Assembly (NCBI GenBank): GCA_028869255.1
Contig: CP110972.1
Coordinates: 5,928,001-5,992,000, forward strand
DNA: 64,000 bases
Direction: 5' to 3'
Source: Pseudomonas poae
GTDB lineage: Bacteria > Pseudomonadota > Gammaproteobacteria > Pseudomonadales > Pseudomonadaceae
Shown here: positions 9,926 through 19,198 of the stretch, piece after piece
How the letters are laid out: the number at the start of each line of letters is the position of its first letter
Numbering within the stretch: the first letter of the stretch is position 1
Position numbers and translations under genes: made by a program
The notes under the pieces: model-generated
Database searches by the model: none
Told to the model about the DNA's origin: nothing
What the model saw: the letters and a program-made list of their open reading frames with translations, nothing else

Positions 9926-10462
9926 ATGCGCCGTGTTCTTTTGACTGTTCTTTTGCTGGGCTGCGGCCTGGTGCACGCCGGCGAACTGCCGGAAACCGAC
10001 TGGCTCGACCTGATGCCGCTGTCGGACCAGAAGGCCCTCGAGGCCATGCCCGAGATCGACCACAACTCCCCCGAAGCCCAAGGCACCTTTACCGACAAAG
10101 GCGGCTTGAAGCAGAGCAAAGGCTTGCCGGCGGTGATGTACTCCACCAAGACCGTGGCGGCCATGAATGGCAAGAACATCCGCATCGGCGGTTACCCGGT
10201 GCCGTTGGAGACTGACGCCAAGGGCCGCAGCACGCTGTTTTTCCTGGTGCCGTACCCCGGCGCCTGCATCCACGTGCCGCCGCCGCCGCCCAACCAGTTG
10301 GTGCTGGTGCGTTATCCCAAGGGGCTGAAGCTGGATGATATCTACACGCCGCTGTGGGTCACGGGTACGTTGAAGGTGGAGAAGGTGAATAACGACCTGG
10401 CGGATGCGGCGTATGCGCTGGATGCGGGGAAGGTGCGGGCGGTCAAAGAGTCCGATCTTTAA
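9926..10462 (+). CDS. DUF3299 domain-containing secreted protein
   Basis: 178 residues from the ATG at 9926: MRRVLLTVLLLGCGLVHAGE is a signal peptide with cleavage after HA. The mature part contains LPETDWLDLMPLSD and, near residue 110, FFLVPYPGACIHVPPPPPNQ, the DUF3299 hallmark. Probably periplasmic. No function is established that I can name. An upstream ATG at 9893 would place polar residues before the signal peptide, so I reject it. Confidence 0.85.
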   Translation: MRRVLLTVLLLGCGLVHAGELPETDWLDLMPLSDQKALEAMPEIDHNSPEAQGTFTDKGGLKQSKGLPAVMYSTKTVAAMNGKNIRIGGYPVPLETDAKGRSTLFFLVPYPGACIHVPPPPPNQLVLVRYPKGLKLDDIYTPLWVTGTLKVEKVNNDLADAAYALDAGKVRAVKESDL

Positions 10463-10479
10463 TTTGCCGCAGAACCCAA

Positions 10480-10568
10480 TGTGGGAGCGGGCTTGCTCGC
10501 GAATGCAGGATGTCAGTCAGTGCATATGTGGCTGACACACCGTATTCGCGAGCAAGCCCGCTCCCACA
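10480..10568. repeat. REPIN (GTGGGAGCGGGCTTGCTCGCGAA type)
   Basis: TGTGGGAGCGGGCTTGCTCG and its inverse bracket an 89-bp segment between the convergent DUF3299 and mutarotase genes. Inner arms GTCAG.../...CTGAC also pair. Confidence 0.9.
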
Positions 10569-10581
10569 TTTTTGATTGGGT

Positions 10582-11490
10582 TTACAAGGCGAGAGGGGTG
10601 ATGCTCACGCCCAGCGTATGACTTTCGCCTGGCGCCAGGCTCACCACATCATCCAGCACATTCGCCGTCTCGATACACAGCATGCCCTGCCAGCCATCGT
10701 CGGCCATGTCGTCGAAGGCCTTGGCGCGTTCGGTCCAGGGGTTCCAGATCACGGTGGATTTCGAGCCTTCGGCGCTGAGCTGGATGCGCCGCTGCCAGGC
10801 TTTATCGACAATATTCAGCTGGGCTGGCGTATCGAGGTAGATGCGATCCGTCTCGGCGGTGAAGTGCAGCAGGCCCGATTGCGTCTTCTCGGCCCAGCCA
10901 TCGGCGGTGTCGATATAGGCCGCGCCATCCAGACCTTCGACCTGCACGTTGCGCACATCGCTCACGGCGAAGTAGGTGTGCAGCGCCTGGCTGAGGGTCA
11001 CCGTATCGGGCCCACGGTTATGGCTGGTCAGGCGGATATGCAGTTGCTCGTCCAGCAGCAGGCTCAGCTTGAGGTCGACCTGATGGGGCCAGCCGGGGAA
11101 GCCACCCGCCGGCACCGGGAGCACCAGGTCTACGCGCAGCGTTTGGCCTTCAAGCTCGGTCCCAGCCAATTCCCACAGCGCGGTGCGCACAAAGCCATGG
11201 GCGCCGGCCGGCTGCTCGCTCTGGCGCATCGCTTTGACGCTGTGCGGGTTGCGGTCGAATACGCCAAACCACGGCCAGCACACCGGAACGCCGGTACGAA
11301 TGCCTTTGCCGGTCTTGAAGACGGCTGCCTTGTTCGGCCAGATCAGCGGCTGTTCGCCTGCGCGCTGGTAACTGAAAATATGCGCACCCTGCTGGGCCAC
11401 CATCAGTTCGGCGCCGTTGTGGCGGATGCGCCAGCAGTCCAGCTCGTCGATTTTCAGGCTTTCAACGTGGGGCGTAGGCATACAAAGCAC
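10582..11490 (-). CDS. D-hexose-6-phosphate mutarotase (aldose 1-epimerase family, YeaD-like)
   Basis: 302-residue cytoplasmic galactose-mutarotase-fold enzyme, expected to interconvert alpha and beta anomers of glucose-6-phosphate or related sugars. Visible YeaD-family landmarks are GVPVCWPWFG near residue 90, QPAGAHGFVRTALWEL after it, the histidine-containing LSQALHTYFAVSD near residue 170 and VIWNPWTERAKAFDDM near residue 250. Length is normal for the family. It lies alone, 48 bp upstream of the thioesterase gene on the same strand (the thioesterase gene is transcribed first). Confidence 0.9.
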   Translation of the reverse strand: MLCMPTPHVESLKIDELDCWRIRHNGAELMVAQQGAHIFSYQRAGEQPLIWPNKAAVFKTGKGIRTGVPVCWPWFGVFDRNPHSVKAMRQSEQPAGAHGFVRTALWELAGTELEGQTLRVDLVLPVPAGGFPGWPHQVDLKLSLLLDEQLHIRLTSHNRGPDTVTLSQALHTYFAVSDVRNVQVEGLDGAAYIDTADGWAEKTQSGLLHFTAETDRIYLDTPAQLNIVDKAWQRRIQLSAEGSKSTVIWNPWTERAKAFDDMADDGWQGMLCIETANVLDDVVSLAPGESHTLGVSITPLAL

Positions 11491-11538
11491 TCTTTATGGC
11501 AGGCAATGGGGCAATTGACCGTCAAAACCCGGCGAGGT

Positions 11539-11943
11539 TTAACGGGCGCGTGACGGCACCGAACGCGTGCGACCGCTGCCGTCGATGGCAACGAACACGA
11601 ACACCGCCTCGGTCACCTTGCGCCACTCGCTGGACAGCGGGTCGTCGCTCCACACTTCGACCATCATCTGGATCGAGCTGCGGCCGATTTCCAGGGCCTG
11701 GGTATAGAAGGACAATTGCGCGCCCACCGCCACCGGCACCAGGAATGCCATGCGATCGATCGCCACGGTGGCAACACGCCCGCCCGCGACCTTGCTGGCC
11801 ATGGCGGTGCCGGCCAGGTCCATCTGCGCGACCAGCCAGCCGCCGAAGATATCGCCAAAACCGTTGGTTTCACGCGGTAGCGCGGTGATTTGCAGGGCGA
11901 GATCGCCTTGCGGGATAGGATCTTCTTGTTCGAGTTCGATCAT
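11539..11943 (-). CDS. Acyl-CoA thioesterase (YciA-like hotdog fold)
   Basis: 134-residue single hotdog-domain thioesterase that hydrolyses acyl-CoA to free acid and CoA. ALPRETNGFGDIFGGWLVAQMDLAGTAMA is the family core: Asn-Gly-Phe-Gly-Asp-Ile-Phe-Gly-Gly with the catalytic Asp, followed by the hotdog helix; VTEAVFVFVAID is the last strand. The start MIELEQEDPIPQGDLALQ is typical. It is transcribed toward the mutarotase gene. Confidence 0.9.
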   Translation of the reverse strand: MIELEQEDPIPQGDLALQITALPRETNGFGDIFGGWLVAQMDLAGTAMASKVAGGRVATVAIDRMAFLVPVAVGAQLSFYTQALEIGRSSIQMMVEVWSDDPLSSEWRKVTEAVFVFVAIDGSGRTRSVPSRAR

Positions 11944-12352
11944 GCCGAGGGGCCTCTGACCCGTGACGCTTTTATAGGTGGAGCAAGGTGGATAGCCGAC
12001 TGTTGGAAAAACGTTTCAGCACCAACACGCGAAGCCGGGTGCGTTTCTCGTAAGGCGTACTAAAGGGAGACTCTGCCAAATCGGCTGGATGGCACCCAAC
12101 GACGTTTTGGCACAGCAGCCCCTCAAGACTGCGGTTCTTGCGCTTGCAAGGGCCGAGTATATCGAGACCCATGCGCCACGACGACCTCCCGGCGCTCATT
12201 TGGTCGGTAAATAGCCGCTGTATCGCGGCTTTTGCGAGCAACTGTTCTCCTGGCGCTGTGCTTTTACAAGCGATTTGCTATCTTGCCAGACCCGCCGCAA
12301 GTCCCGGGCGTGCCGTCCTTATTACGATGATTACTATAAGAGAAGCCTTGCC
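11944..12352. other. 409-bp divergent intergenic region (thioesterase / MHS transporter)
   Basis: Should carry promoters for both flanking genes. An 89-codon minus-strand frame is open inside it (about 11972-12241) but its composition (Arg/Ser/Leu rich, no domain) and lack of ribosome site argue against a gene. Nothing else recognised. Confidence 0.45.
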
Positions 12353-13643
12353 ATGTCCTCCGTGCCCGCAAGCAGTGCGCAACCTTCGCGCCCGCTGACC
12401 CGCAACGACTACAAAACCCTGTCGCTGTCTGCCTTGGGCGGGGCGCTGGAATTTTATGATTTCATTATTTTCGTGTTTTTCGCCACCGTGGTCGGAAAAC
12501 TCTTCTTCCCGGTGGATATGCCCGAATGGCTGCGCATGATGCAGACCTTCGGCATTTTCGCCGCCGGCTACCTGGCACGCCCGCTGGGCGGCATCATCAT
12601 GGCGCACTTCGGTGACCTGCTGGGCCGCAAGAAGATGTTCACGCTGAGCATCTTCATGATGGCCGTACCGACTTTGATCATGGGCCTGCTGCCGACCTAC
12701 GCGCAGATCGGCCTGTGGGCGCCGCTTCTGTTGCTGCTGATGCGCGTCATCCAGGGCGCAGCGATTGGCGGCGAAGTACCCGGCGCCTGGGTGTTCGTGT
12801 CCGAACACGTACCGCCACGCCATGTGGGCTACGCTTGCGGCACCCTGACCAGCGGCCTTACCGCCGGCATCTTGCTGGGGTCGTTGGTGGCGACTGCAAT
12901 CAACACTATTTATAGCCCGGAGCAGGTCTCGGATTACGCCTGGCGGATTCCATTCCTGCTCGGCGGGGTGTTCGGCCTGCTGTCGGTGTACCTGCGCCGC
13001 TGGCTGCATGAAACGCCGATCTTCGCCGAGATGCAGCAACGCAAGACCCTGGCCGCCGAGCTGCCATTGCGCGCCGTGCTGCGTGACCACCGGGGCGCCA
13101 TCGTGCTGTCGATGCTGCTGACGTGGTTGCTGTCGGCCGGTATCGTGGTGGTCATCCTGATGACCCCGACCGTGCTGCAGACCGTCTACCACTTCAGCCC
13201 AACGGTTGCGCTGCAAGCCAACAGCCTGGCCATCGTCACCCTGAGCCTGGGTTGCATCGCCTCCGGCGCCCTGGCCGACCGCTTTGGTGCCGGCCGCGTG
13301 CTGATCCTTGGTTGCGCCCTGTTGCTGGCGACCTCCTGGACCCTGTACCACAGCCTGATTGCCCACCCTGACTGGCTGTTCCCGCTGTACGCCTTGACCG
13401 GTTTGTTTGTAGGCACCATCGGCGTCGTCCCTTACGTGATGGTCAAAGCCTTCCCCGCCGGTGGTGCGCTTCAGCGGGTTGTCGTTCTCCTATAACGTCG
13501 CCTACGCCATCTTTGGTGGCCTGACGCCGCTGGCGGTGTCGCTGTTGATGAAAGAAAGCCCGATGGGCCCGTCCTACTACGTGGCTGCCCTGTGTGTGAT
13601 GGGCATGCTGGTGGGTGGGTATCTGTGGAAGCGCGGACGCTAA
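12353..13643 (+). CDS. MFS transporter of the metabolite:H+ symporter (MHS) type, interrupted by a +1 frameshift
   Basis: Inner-membrane proton-coupled carrier for an organic acid or osmolyte-like solute. About twelve hydrophobic segments; MHS signatures GGALEFYDFIIFVFFATVVG near residue 28, GDLLGRKKMF near residue 88 and RVIQGAAIGGEVPGAWVFVSE near residue 140. The frame breaks at the GG of 13460-13461; dropping one G restores VVRFSGLSFSYNVAYAIFGG and reaches the natural stop at 13643 (about 429 residues). 1291 nt equals a codon multiple plus one. Whether this is a real mutation or a sequencing error is open; see findings. Confidence 0.85.
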
Positions 13644-13658
13644 AACCAGCCCGATCCC

Positions 13659-13690
13659 CTGTGGCGCGGGAGCAAGCTCCCTCGCCACAG
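13659..13690. repeat. Single REP palindrome
   Basis: CTGTGGCGCGGGAGCAAGCTCCCTCGCCACAG forms one imperfect hairpin just after the transporter stop; an unpaired REP rather than a REPIN. It could also act in termination of the transporter mRNA. Confidence 0.75.
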
Positions 13691-13746
13691 TGCCGGTGTT
13701 CATTCAATGTGTTACCCCTCCTGAGCCTTCGCTTTTCGATAGTGGC

Positions 13747-13780
13747 CTTTCATCTAATTGTCACATTGCGGACATAGAGT
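13747..13780 (+). promoter_or_regulatory. PHO box and -10 of the pstS promoter
   Basis: CTTTCAT-CTAA-TTGTCAC (13747-13764) fits the PhoB half-site pair CTGTCAT-n4-CTGTCAT. Exactly 10 nt later comes TAGAGT (13775-13780) as -10, the same spacing as the other two PHO promoters here. Transcription should start near 13787, 56 nt before pstS. Confidence 0.85.
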
Positions 13781-13842
13781 GTTCACACGGCCTACCGATA
13801 CTTGGCCCCGATCCAATTATCCCTATCTGCTAGGAGCAAGGC

Positions 13843-14829
13843 ATGAAACTGAAACGTTTGATGGCGGCAATGACTTTTGTCGCTGCTGGCGTTGCGACCG
13901 CCAACGCGGTGGCCGCTGGTGTTGACCCGGCAATTCCTGCTTACGTGAAGACCACTGGTGTGTCGGGCAACTTGTCCAGCGTCGGTTCCGATACCCTGGC
14001 CAACCTGATGACCCTGTGGGCTGAGGGTTATAAAAAGGAATACCCGAACGTCAACATCCAGATTCAGGCTGCCGGCTCCGCCACTGCACCTCCTGCGCTG
14101 ACTGAAGGCACCTCCAACCTGGGCCCGATGAGCCGCAAGATGAAGGACACCGAACTGGCGGCCTTCGAGCAGAAGTACGGCTACAAGCCGACTGCTATCC
14201 CGGTTGCTGTGGATGCCCTGGCTGTATTCGTGCACAAAGACAACCCGATCCAGCACCTGACCATGGAACAAGTCGACGCGATTTTCTCCTCGACGCGTCT
14301 GTGCGGCGCTAAAGCCGACGTTAAAACCTGGGGTGACCTGGGTGTGACCGGCGACCTGGCCAACAAGCCGGTTCAGCTGTTCGGTCGTAACTCGGTATCC
14401 GGTACTTATGGCTACTTCAAAGAAGAAGCCCTGTGCAAAGGCGACTACAAGCCAAACGTCAACGAACAACCAGGCTCGGCTTCGGTCGTGCAGTCCATCA
14501 GCTCCTCGCTGAACGGCATCGGTTACTCGGGCATCGGCTACAAGACCGCCAGCGTGAAGACTGTGGCCCTGGCCAAAAAAGGCAGCACTGACTTCATCGA
14601 AGACACCGAAGAAAACGCCCTGAACGGCAAGTACCCGCTGTCGCGCTTCCTCTACGTTTACGTCAACAAAGCCCCGAACAAGCCTCTGGCCCCGCTGGAA
14701 GCCGAGTTCGTGAAGCTGGTTCTGTCCAAACAGGGCCAGGAAGTTGTAGTGAAAGACGGCTACATCCCACTGCCAGCCAAAGTTGCCGCCAAGGCCCTGG
14801 CTGACCTGGGTCTGAAAGAAGGCAACTAA
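13843..14829 (+). CDS. pstS: Phosphate-binding protein of the Pst ABC transporter
   Basis: 328-residue periplasmic binding protein that delivers inorganic phosphate to the PstC-PstA channel. Signal peptide about residues 1-25 ([26 protein letters not shown]). Mature part: [22 protein letters not shown] with the phosphate-contacting Ser/Thr, [11 protein letters not shown] near residue 90, [18 protein letters not shown] near residue 182 and GIGYSGIGY near residue 227. A PhoB site lies upstream. Unlike in E. coli it is separated from pstC by 233 bp containing a REPIN and a second PHO promoter, so it is probably its own transcription unit, fitting a need for excess binding protein. Confidence 0.96.
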   Translation: MKLKRLMAAMTFVAAGVATANAVAAGVDPAIPAYVKTTGVSGNLSSVGSDTLANLMTLWAEGYKKEYPNVNIQIQAAGSATAPPALTEGTSNLGPMSRKMKDTELAAFEQKYGYKPTAIPVAVDALAVFVHKDNPIQHLTMEQVDAIFSSTRLCGAKADVKTWGDLGVTGDLANKPVQLFGRNSVSGTYGYFKEEALCKGDYKPNVNEQPGSASVVQSISSSLNGIGYSGIGYKTASVKTVALAKKGSTDFIEDTEENALNGKYPLSRFLYVYVNKAPNKPLAPLEAEFVKLVLSKQGQEVVVKDGYIPLPAKVAAKALADLGLKEGN

Positions 14830-14862
14830 GCCTGCAATATCGGGTGTAGATGCATGCTGTTC

Positions 14863-14949
14863 TGTGGGAGCGGGCTTGCCCGCGATGCTGGCGACGCGGT
14901 GTAGCGTTGAAACCGTATTGATGCCATCGCGGGCAAGCCCGCTCCCACA
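14863..14949. repeat. REPIN (GTGGGAGCGGGCTTGCCCGCGATG type) between pstS and pstC
   Basis: TGTGGGAGCGGGCTTGCCCG and inverse at the ends, with gatgc/gccatc inner arms. May stabilise the 3' end of the pstS mRNA. Confidence 0.9.
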
Positions 14950-15022
14950 TTAACCGTCTACACCCCTAATTCTTCAATCCGCTGCCAGCCCTGCTTCGCG
15001 GCGGATTTGTTGCGTCACTGCA

Positions 15023-15056
15023 CTGTCATCTTTCTGTCATACAGGATCGCTAGGGT
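15023..15056 (+). promoter_or_regulatory. Perfect PHO box and -10 of the pstC promoter
   Basis: CTGTCAT-CTTT-CTGTCAT (15023-15040) is a perfect pair of PhoB half sites. After 10 nt comes TAGGGT (15051-15056). The implied start at about 15063 coincides with the first ATG of pstC. Confidence 0.87.
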
Positions 15057-15062
15057 GTGCGC

Positions 15063-17348
15063 ATGAATGATCTGGCCAATTCCACCATGACGACGACTTC
15101 CCCTCCCAAGCGCATTGATTTCAATACGCCTGAGCTGCAACGCAAGCGCCGCATTCGCGCGCTCAAAGATCGCCTGACCCGTTGGTACGTGTTGATCGGC
15201 GGCCTCGCCGTCCTTGGCGCCATCACCCTGATTTTCTTCTTTCTCGCCTACGTGGTCGCGCCCTTGTTCCAAGGCGCCTCGCTGACCAAGGAAGACGCGC
15301 TCACGCCCGCCTGGATCCAGGACGCCGGCAAGCCGTTGATGATTTCCCTCGAAGAGCAGAACCAGGTCGCCATGCGGGTTTCCGACAAGGGCCAGGCGCT
15401 GTTCTTTAATGTGGATACCGGTGCCGAGCTCAAGCGCGTCGACCTGCCGTTACCGGCCGGCACCAGCGTTGCCTCCATCGGTGAAGACCAGCCGGGCAGC
15501 CCGCTGGTGATCCTCGGTTTGTCGAACGGCCAGTCCCTGGTGTTCCGCCACACCTATAAGGTGTCCTACCCGGACGGCAAGAAAACCATCACTCCGGCAA
15601 TTGAGTACCCTTACGGTGAAACGCCGATCGTGCTCGACGACGCCGGCCGCCCGCTGGAACACGTGACCCTCAACGCCACTGACACCTCGTTGGTGATAGC
15701 CGGCTCGGCCGGTTCGCACTTGAATGTGCTGTCCCTGAGCCGCGAAGAAAACATGATGACCGGCGAAGTCACCAGCGAGCAGAAGCGCATCGAGCTGCCG
15801 CAGATGACCGAACCGGTGAAGGCGATCTTCATCGACCCGCGCCAGCAGTGGCTGTATGTGATCAACGGCCGTGCCCTCGCGGATGTGTTCAGCCTGCGTG
15901 ACAACAGCCTCAACGGTCGCTACAAGTTGCTCGAAGACGGCAACGCCGAAGTCACCGCCAGCACGCAATTGGTGGGCGGTATCTCGCTGATCATCGGTAA
16001 CTCCAAAGGTGGCCTGGCCCAGTGGTTCATGGCCCGCGACCCGGATGGCGAGCAGCGCTTCAAGCAGATCCGCACCTTCCAGATGGGCACTGCGCCTATC
16101 GTGGAAATCTCCGCCGAAGAGCGCCGCAAAGGCTTCACCGCCCTCGACGCCTCAGGCAAGTTCGGCGTGTTCCACAGCACCGCGCACCGCACCCTGTTGG
16201 TCGACCCGGTGGTCGACGGCCAGGGCGTGTACGGCATGTCGCCACGCGCCAACCGCGTGATCGTCGAAGCCGGTGGCAAGCTGCAACCGCTGCTGCTGGA
16301 CAACCCGCACCCGGAAGTCTCCTGGAGCGCGTTGTGGAGTAAGGTCTGGTACGAAAACTACGACGAGCCTAAATACGTCTGGCAATCGACCGCCGCCAAC
16401 ACCGATTTCGAACCCAAGATGAGCCTCGCGCCGCTGACCTTCGGCACGCTGAAGGCCGCGTTCTACGCCATGCTGCTGGCTGCCCCGCTGGCGGTCGCCG
16501 CTGCGATTTACACCGCTTACTTCATGGCGCCGAGCCTGCGCCGCAAGGTCAAGCCGGTGATCGAGCTGATGGAAGCGATGCCGACGGTGATCCTCGGCTT
16601 CTTCGCCGGCCTGTTCCTGGCGCCGTATGTAGAGGGGCATCTGCCGGGGATTTTCAGCCTGCTGATGCTGTTGCCGATCGGCATCCTGGTGGCCGGCTTT
16701 GTCTTCAGCCGCCTGCCTGAATCGATCCGCCTGCGCGTTCCCGATGGCTGGGAAAGCGCGATCCTGATCCCGGTGATCCTGTTTGTGGGCTGGCTCTCGC
16801 TGTACATGAGCCCGTACCTGGAAACCTGGTTCTTCGGCGGCGACATGCGCATGTGGATCTCCCACGACTTGGGGATCACCTACGACCAGCGCAACGCTCT
16901 GGTAGTCGGTTTGGCGATGGGGTTCGCGGTGATCCCGAACATCTATTCCATCGCCGAAGACGCCGTGTTCAGCGTGCCGCGTGGCCTGACCCTGGGTTCC
17001 CTGGCCCTGGGCGCGACGCCGTGGCAGACCATGACCCGCGTGGTGATCCTGACCGCCAGCCCGGGGATTTTCTCGGCGCTGATGATCGGCATGGGCCGCG
17101 CAGTGGGTGAAACCATGATCGTGCTGATGGCCACCGGCAACACCCCGGTGATGGAGATGAACCTGTTCGAGGGCCTGCGCACCCTGGCGGCCAACGTCGC
17201 GGTGGAGATGCCGGAGTCGGAAGTCGGCGGCAGCCACTACCGTGTGCTGTTCCTCTCGGCGTTGGTGCTGCTGTTGTTCACCTTTGTCATGAACACCCTC
17301 GCCGAGCTGATTCGTCAGCGTCTGCGCAAGAAATACTCGTCGCTTTAA
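15063..17348 (+). CDS. pstC: Phosphate ABC transporter permease PstC (enlarged pseudomonad form)
   Basis: 761-residue inner-membrane permease subunit. One N-terminal membrane helix (about residues 45-65) is followed by a periplasmic region of some 350 residues absent from the 319-residue E. coli PstC, then by the MetI-like permease core from about residue 460, with the cytoplasmic loop signature LGSLALGATPWQTMTRVVILTASPG contacting PstB. The start is uncertain: ATG at 15063 coincides with the predicted transcription start, and ATG at 15087 (MTTTSPPKR) is the next in frame; neither has a strong Shine-Dalgarno. First gene of pstC-pstA-pstB-phoU under a perfect PHO box. Confidence 0.92.
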   Translation: MNDLANSTMTTTSPPKRIDFNTPELQRKRRIRALKDRLTRWYVLIGGLAVLGAITLIFFFLAYVVAPLFQGASLTKEDALTPAWIQDAGKPLMISLEEQNQVAMRVSDKGQALFFNVDTGAELKRVDLPLPAGTSVASIGEDQPGSPLVILGLSNGQSLVFRHTYKVSYPDGKKTITPAIEYPYGETPIVLDDAGRPLEHVTLNATDTSLVIAGSAGSHLNVLSLSREENMMTGEVTSEQKRIELPQMTEPVKAIFIDPRQQWLYVINGRALADVFSLRDNSLNGRYKLLEDGNAEVTASTQLVGGISLIIGNSKGGLAQWFMARDPDGEQRFKQIRTFQMGTAPIVEISAEERRKGFTALDASGKFGVFHSTAHRTLLVDPVVDGQGVYGMSPRANRVIVEAGGKLQPLLLDNPHPEVSWSALWSKVWYENYDEPKYVWQSTAANTDFEPKMSLAPLTFGTLKAAFYAMLLAAPLAVAAAIYTAYFMAPSLRRKVKPVIELMEAMPTVILGFFAGLFLAPYVEGHLPGIFSLLMLLPIGILVAGFVFSRLPESIRLRVPDGWESAILIPVILFVGWLSLYMSPYLETWFFGGDMRMWISHDLGITYDQRNALVVGLAMGFAVIPNIYSIAEDAVFSVPRGLTLGSLALGATPWQTMTRVVILTASPGIFSALMIGMGRAVGETMIVLMATGNTPVMEMNLFEGLRTLAANVAVEMPESEVGGSHYRVLFLSALVLLLFTFVMNTLAELIRQRLRKKYSSL

Positions 17349-17363
17349 GAAAGGTAGAAGTCT

Positions 17364-19034
17364 GTGAAACAGAACTCCCTGAATGGATGGTTCAAGAGCG
17401 GCGCCCCCGGCGTCTGGATCAGCGGTGGCGCGGTGTCCATCGCGGTCATCATGACCATTGGTTTGCTGGCTGTGATTGCCGTGCGTGGTTTGGGCCACTT
17501 CTGGCCGGCCGACCTGATCCAGGCCAACTACAACGTGCCGGGCCAGGAAAACCATATCGTCATCGGCGAAGTGGTGCAGAAGGAAGAAGTACCCCGCGAG
17601 CGCCTGAAAAGCGCGGGCTTGCCGGTGCCGGACCAAGGCCCGGAATTCATGACCCGCGAGCTGATCAAGGTTGGCAACCGCGACCTGAACGGTAACGACT
17701 TCACCTGGATCGTCGGCGAGTGGCTCAAGGACCAGACCACGCCTGCGAACCTGATGACCATCGAGCGTCGCGAGTGGGGCAATTTCTACGGCACCCTGGT
17801 CAACGTCAAGCAGGATGGCAAGGTCATCGCCGAAGGCGAAGCCGCTTGGCCGGAGTTGCAGGCCCGTGTCGACCGCGTCAACTCGCTGGCCGCCCAGCTC
17901 AAGACCCTGGAAAAATCCGATATCGGCGCGATCAACGCAGGCCTGGAGCGCATCCGCCTGCACGGTCGCAAACTGGAACTGGAAGGCAAGCTCGACGCCG
18001 CCGCCCAGGCCGACATGGACGCAGGCCGCGCCGAGCTGAATGCCCGTTACCAGGAAATCGAAGCGCGCCTGGCCGATCTGCACGCCCAGTTCAACCGTGA
18101 CGCCCTGACGGCCCGCGATGCGAACGGCAAGGAAGTGGAAATCGGCATCGGCAAAGTGGTGCACGCCTATCAGCCGAACGCCATGGGCACGCTGACCAAG
18201 GTCGGTTTCTACTTCAGCAAGGTCTGGGAATTCCTCAGCGATGACCCACGGGAAGCCAACACCGAAGGCGGGATTTTCCCGGCGATCTTCGGCACCGTAA
18301 TGATGACTTTGATCATGGCGATGATCGTGACCCCGTTTGGTGTGCTGGCGGCGGTGTACCTGCGTGAATACGCCAAGCAGAACGCCCTGACCCGGATCAT
18401 CCGCATCGCCGTGAACAACCTGGCCGGCGTACCGGCCATCGTCTACGGCGTGTTCGGCCTGGGCTTCTTCGTGTATGTATTGGGCGGCTCGGTGGATCGC
18501 CTGTTCTTCGCCGAAGCCCTGCCGGCACCGACCTTCGGCACGCCGGGCCTGCTGTGGGCCTCGCTGACCCTGGCGCTGCTGGCGGTGCCGGTGGTGATCG
18601 TGGCCACCGAAGAAGGCTTGGCGCGGATTCCTCGCACCGTGCGTGAAGGCTCGCTGGCACTCGGCGCGACCAAGGCGGAAACGCTGTGGAAGATCGTGCT
18701 GCCGATGGCCAGCCCGGCGATGATGACCGGCATGATCCTCGCCGTGGCCCGCGCCGCCGGTGAAGTGGCGCCGCTGATGCTGGTAGGTGTAGTGAAACTG
18801 GCACCGTCGCTGCCGCTGGACGGCAACTACCCGTATCTGCACCTGGACCAGAAGATCATGCACCTGGGCTTTCATATTTATGACGTCGGCTTCCAGAGCC
18901 CCAACGTCGAAGCCGCACGGCCGCTGGTGTACGCCACCGCCTTGCTGCTGGTGCTGGTGATCGCCACGCTCAACTTGTCGGCAGTGTGGATTCGTAACCA
19001 CCTGCGCGAAAAATACAAAGCGTTGGACAGCTAA
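17364..19034 (+). CDS. pstA: Phosphate ABC transporter permease PstA (enlarged, DUF3333-type)
   Basis: 556-residue permease partner of PstC. GTG start at 17364 with AGGTAGAAG 5-12 nt upstream. First membrane helix about residues 20-42, then a roughly 250-residue periplasmic insertion (DUF3333-like) whose middle (about residues 165-245, LAAQLKTLEKSDIGAINAGL and following) has coiled-coil heptads, then the MetI-like core with LGATKAETLWKIVLPMASPAMM near residue 433. E. coli PstA has 296 residues. It follows pstC by 15 bp; a REPIN then separates it from pstB. Confidence 0.94.
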   Translation: MKQNSLNGWFKSGAPGVWISGGAVSIAVIMTIGLLAVIAVRGLGHFWPADLIQANYNVPGQENHIVIGEVVQKEEVPRERLKSAGLPVPDQGPEFMTRELIKVGNRDLNGNDFTWIVGEWLKDQTTPANLMTIERREWGNFYGTLVNVKQDGKVIAEGEAAWPELQARVDRVNSLAAQLKTLEKSDIGAINAGLERIRLHGRKLELEGKLDAAAQADMDAGRAELNARYQEIEARLADLHAQFNRDALTARDANGKEVEIGIGKVVHAYQPNAMGTLTKVGFYFSKVWEFLSDDPREANTEGGIFPAIFGTVMMTLIMAMIVTPFGVLAAVYLREYAKQNALTRIIRIAVNNLAGVPAIVYGVFGLGFFVYVLGGSVDRLFFAEALPAPTFGTPGLLWASLTLALLAVPVVIVATEEGLARIPRTVREGSLALGATKAETLWKIVLPMASPAMMTGMILAVARAAGEVAPLMLVGVVKLAPSLPLDGNYPYLHLDQKIMHLGFHIYDVGFQSPNVEAARPLVYATALLLVLVIATLNLSAVWIRNHLREKYKALDS

Positions 19035-19043
19035 CGCAGTCCC

Positions 19044-19130
19044 TGTGGGAGCTGGCTTGCCTGCGATGGCATCACCGCGGTTTCACTGAAAGACCGCGCC
19101 GCCCGCATCGCAGGCAAGCCAGCTCCCACA
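19044..19130. repeat. REPIN (GTGGGAGCTGGCTTGCCTGCGATG type) inside the pst operon, between pstA and pstB
   Basis: Inverted TGTGGGAGCTGGCTTGCCTG arms flank gatggcatcaccgcgg... The variant with GCTGGCTTGCC matches the arms at 51410-51498 more than the GCGGGCTTGC copies. Confidence 0.9.
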
Positions 19131-19198
19131 GACACAGCATTTGAGTAAGCCGCCCCAGGCGGCTCAATGAAACGAATTGGTAGCACAGGGAGCATCCC

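Noticed and set aside
11972..12241. 89-codon minus-strand gene in the thioesterase/transporter gap
   Set aside because: No ribosome site, no recognisable feature, and it fills a region needed for two divergent promoters.
16152..19001. 949-codon open frame antisense to pstC and pstA, and similar long antisense frames at 3200-4588, 34636-36186, 38355-39806 and 59697-62063
   Set aside because: They mirror strongly GC-biased third positions of real genes; their products are His/Gln/Arg/Ala-rich without domains or ribosome sites.
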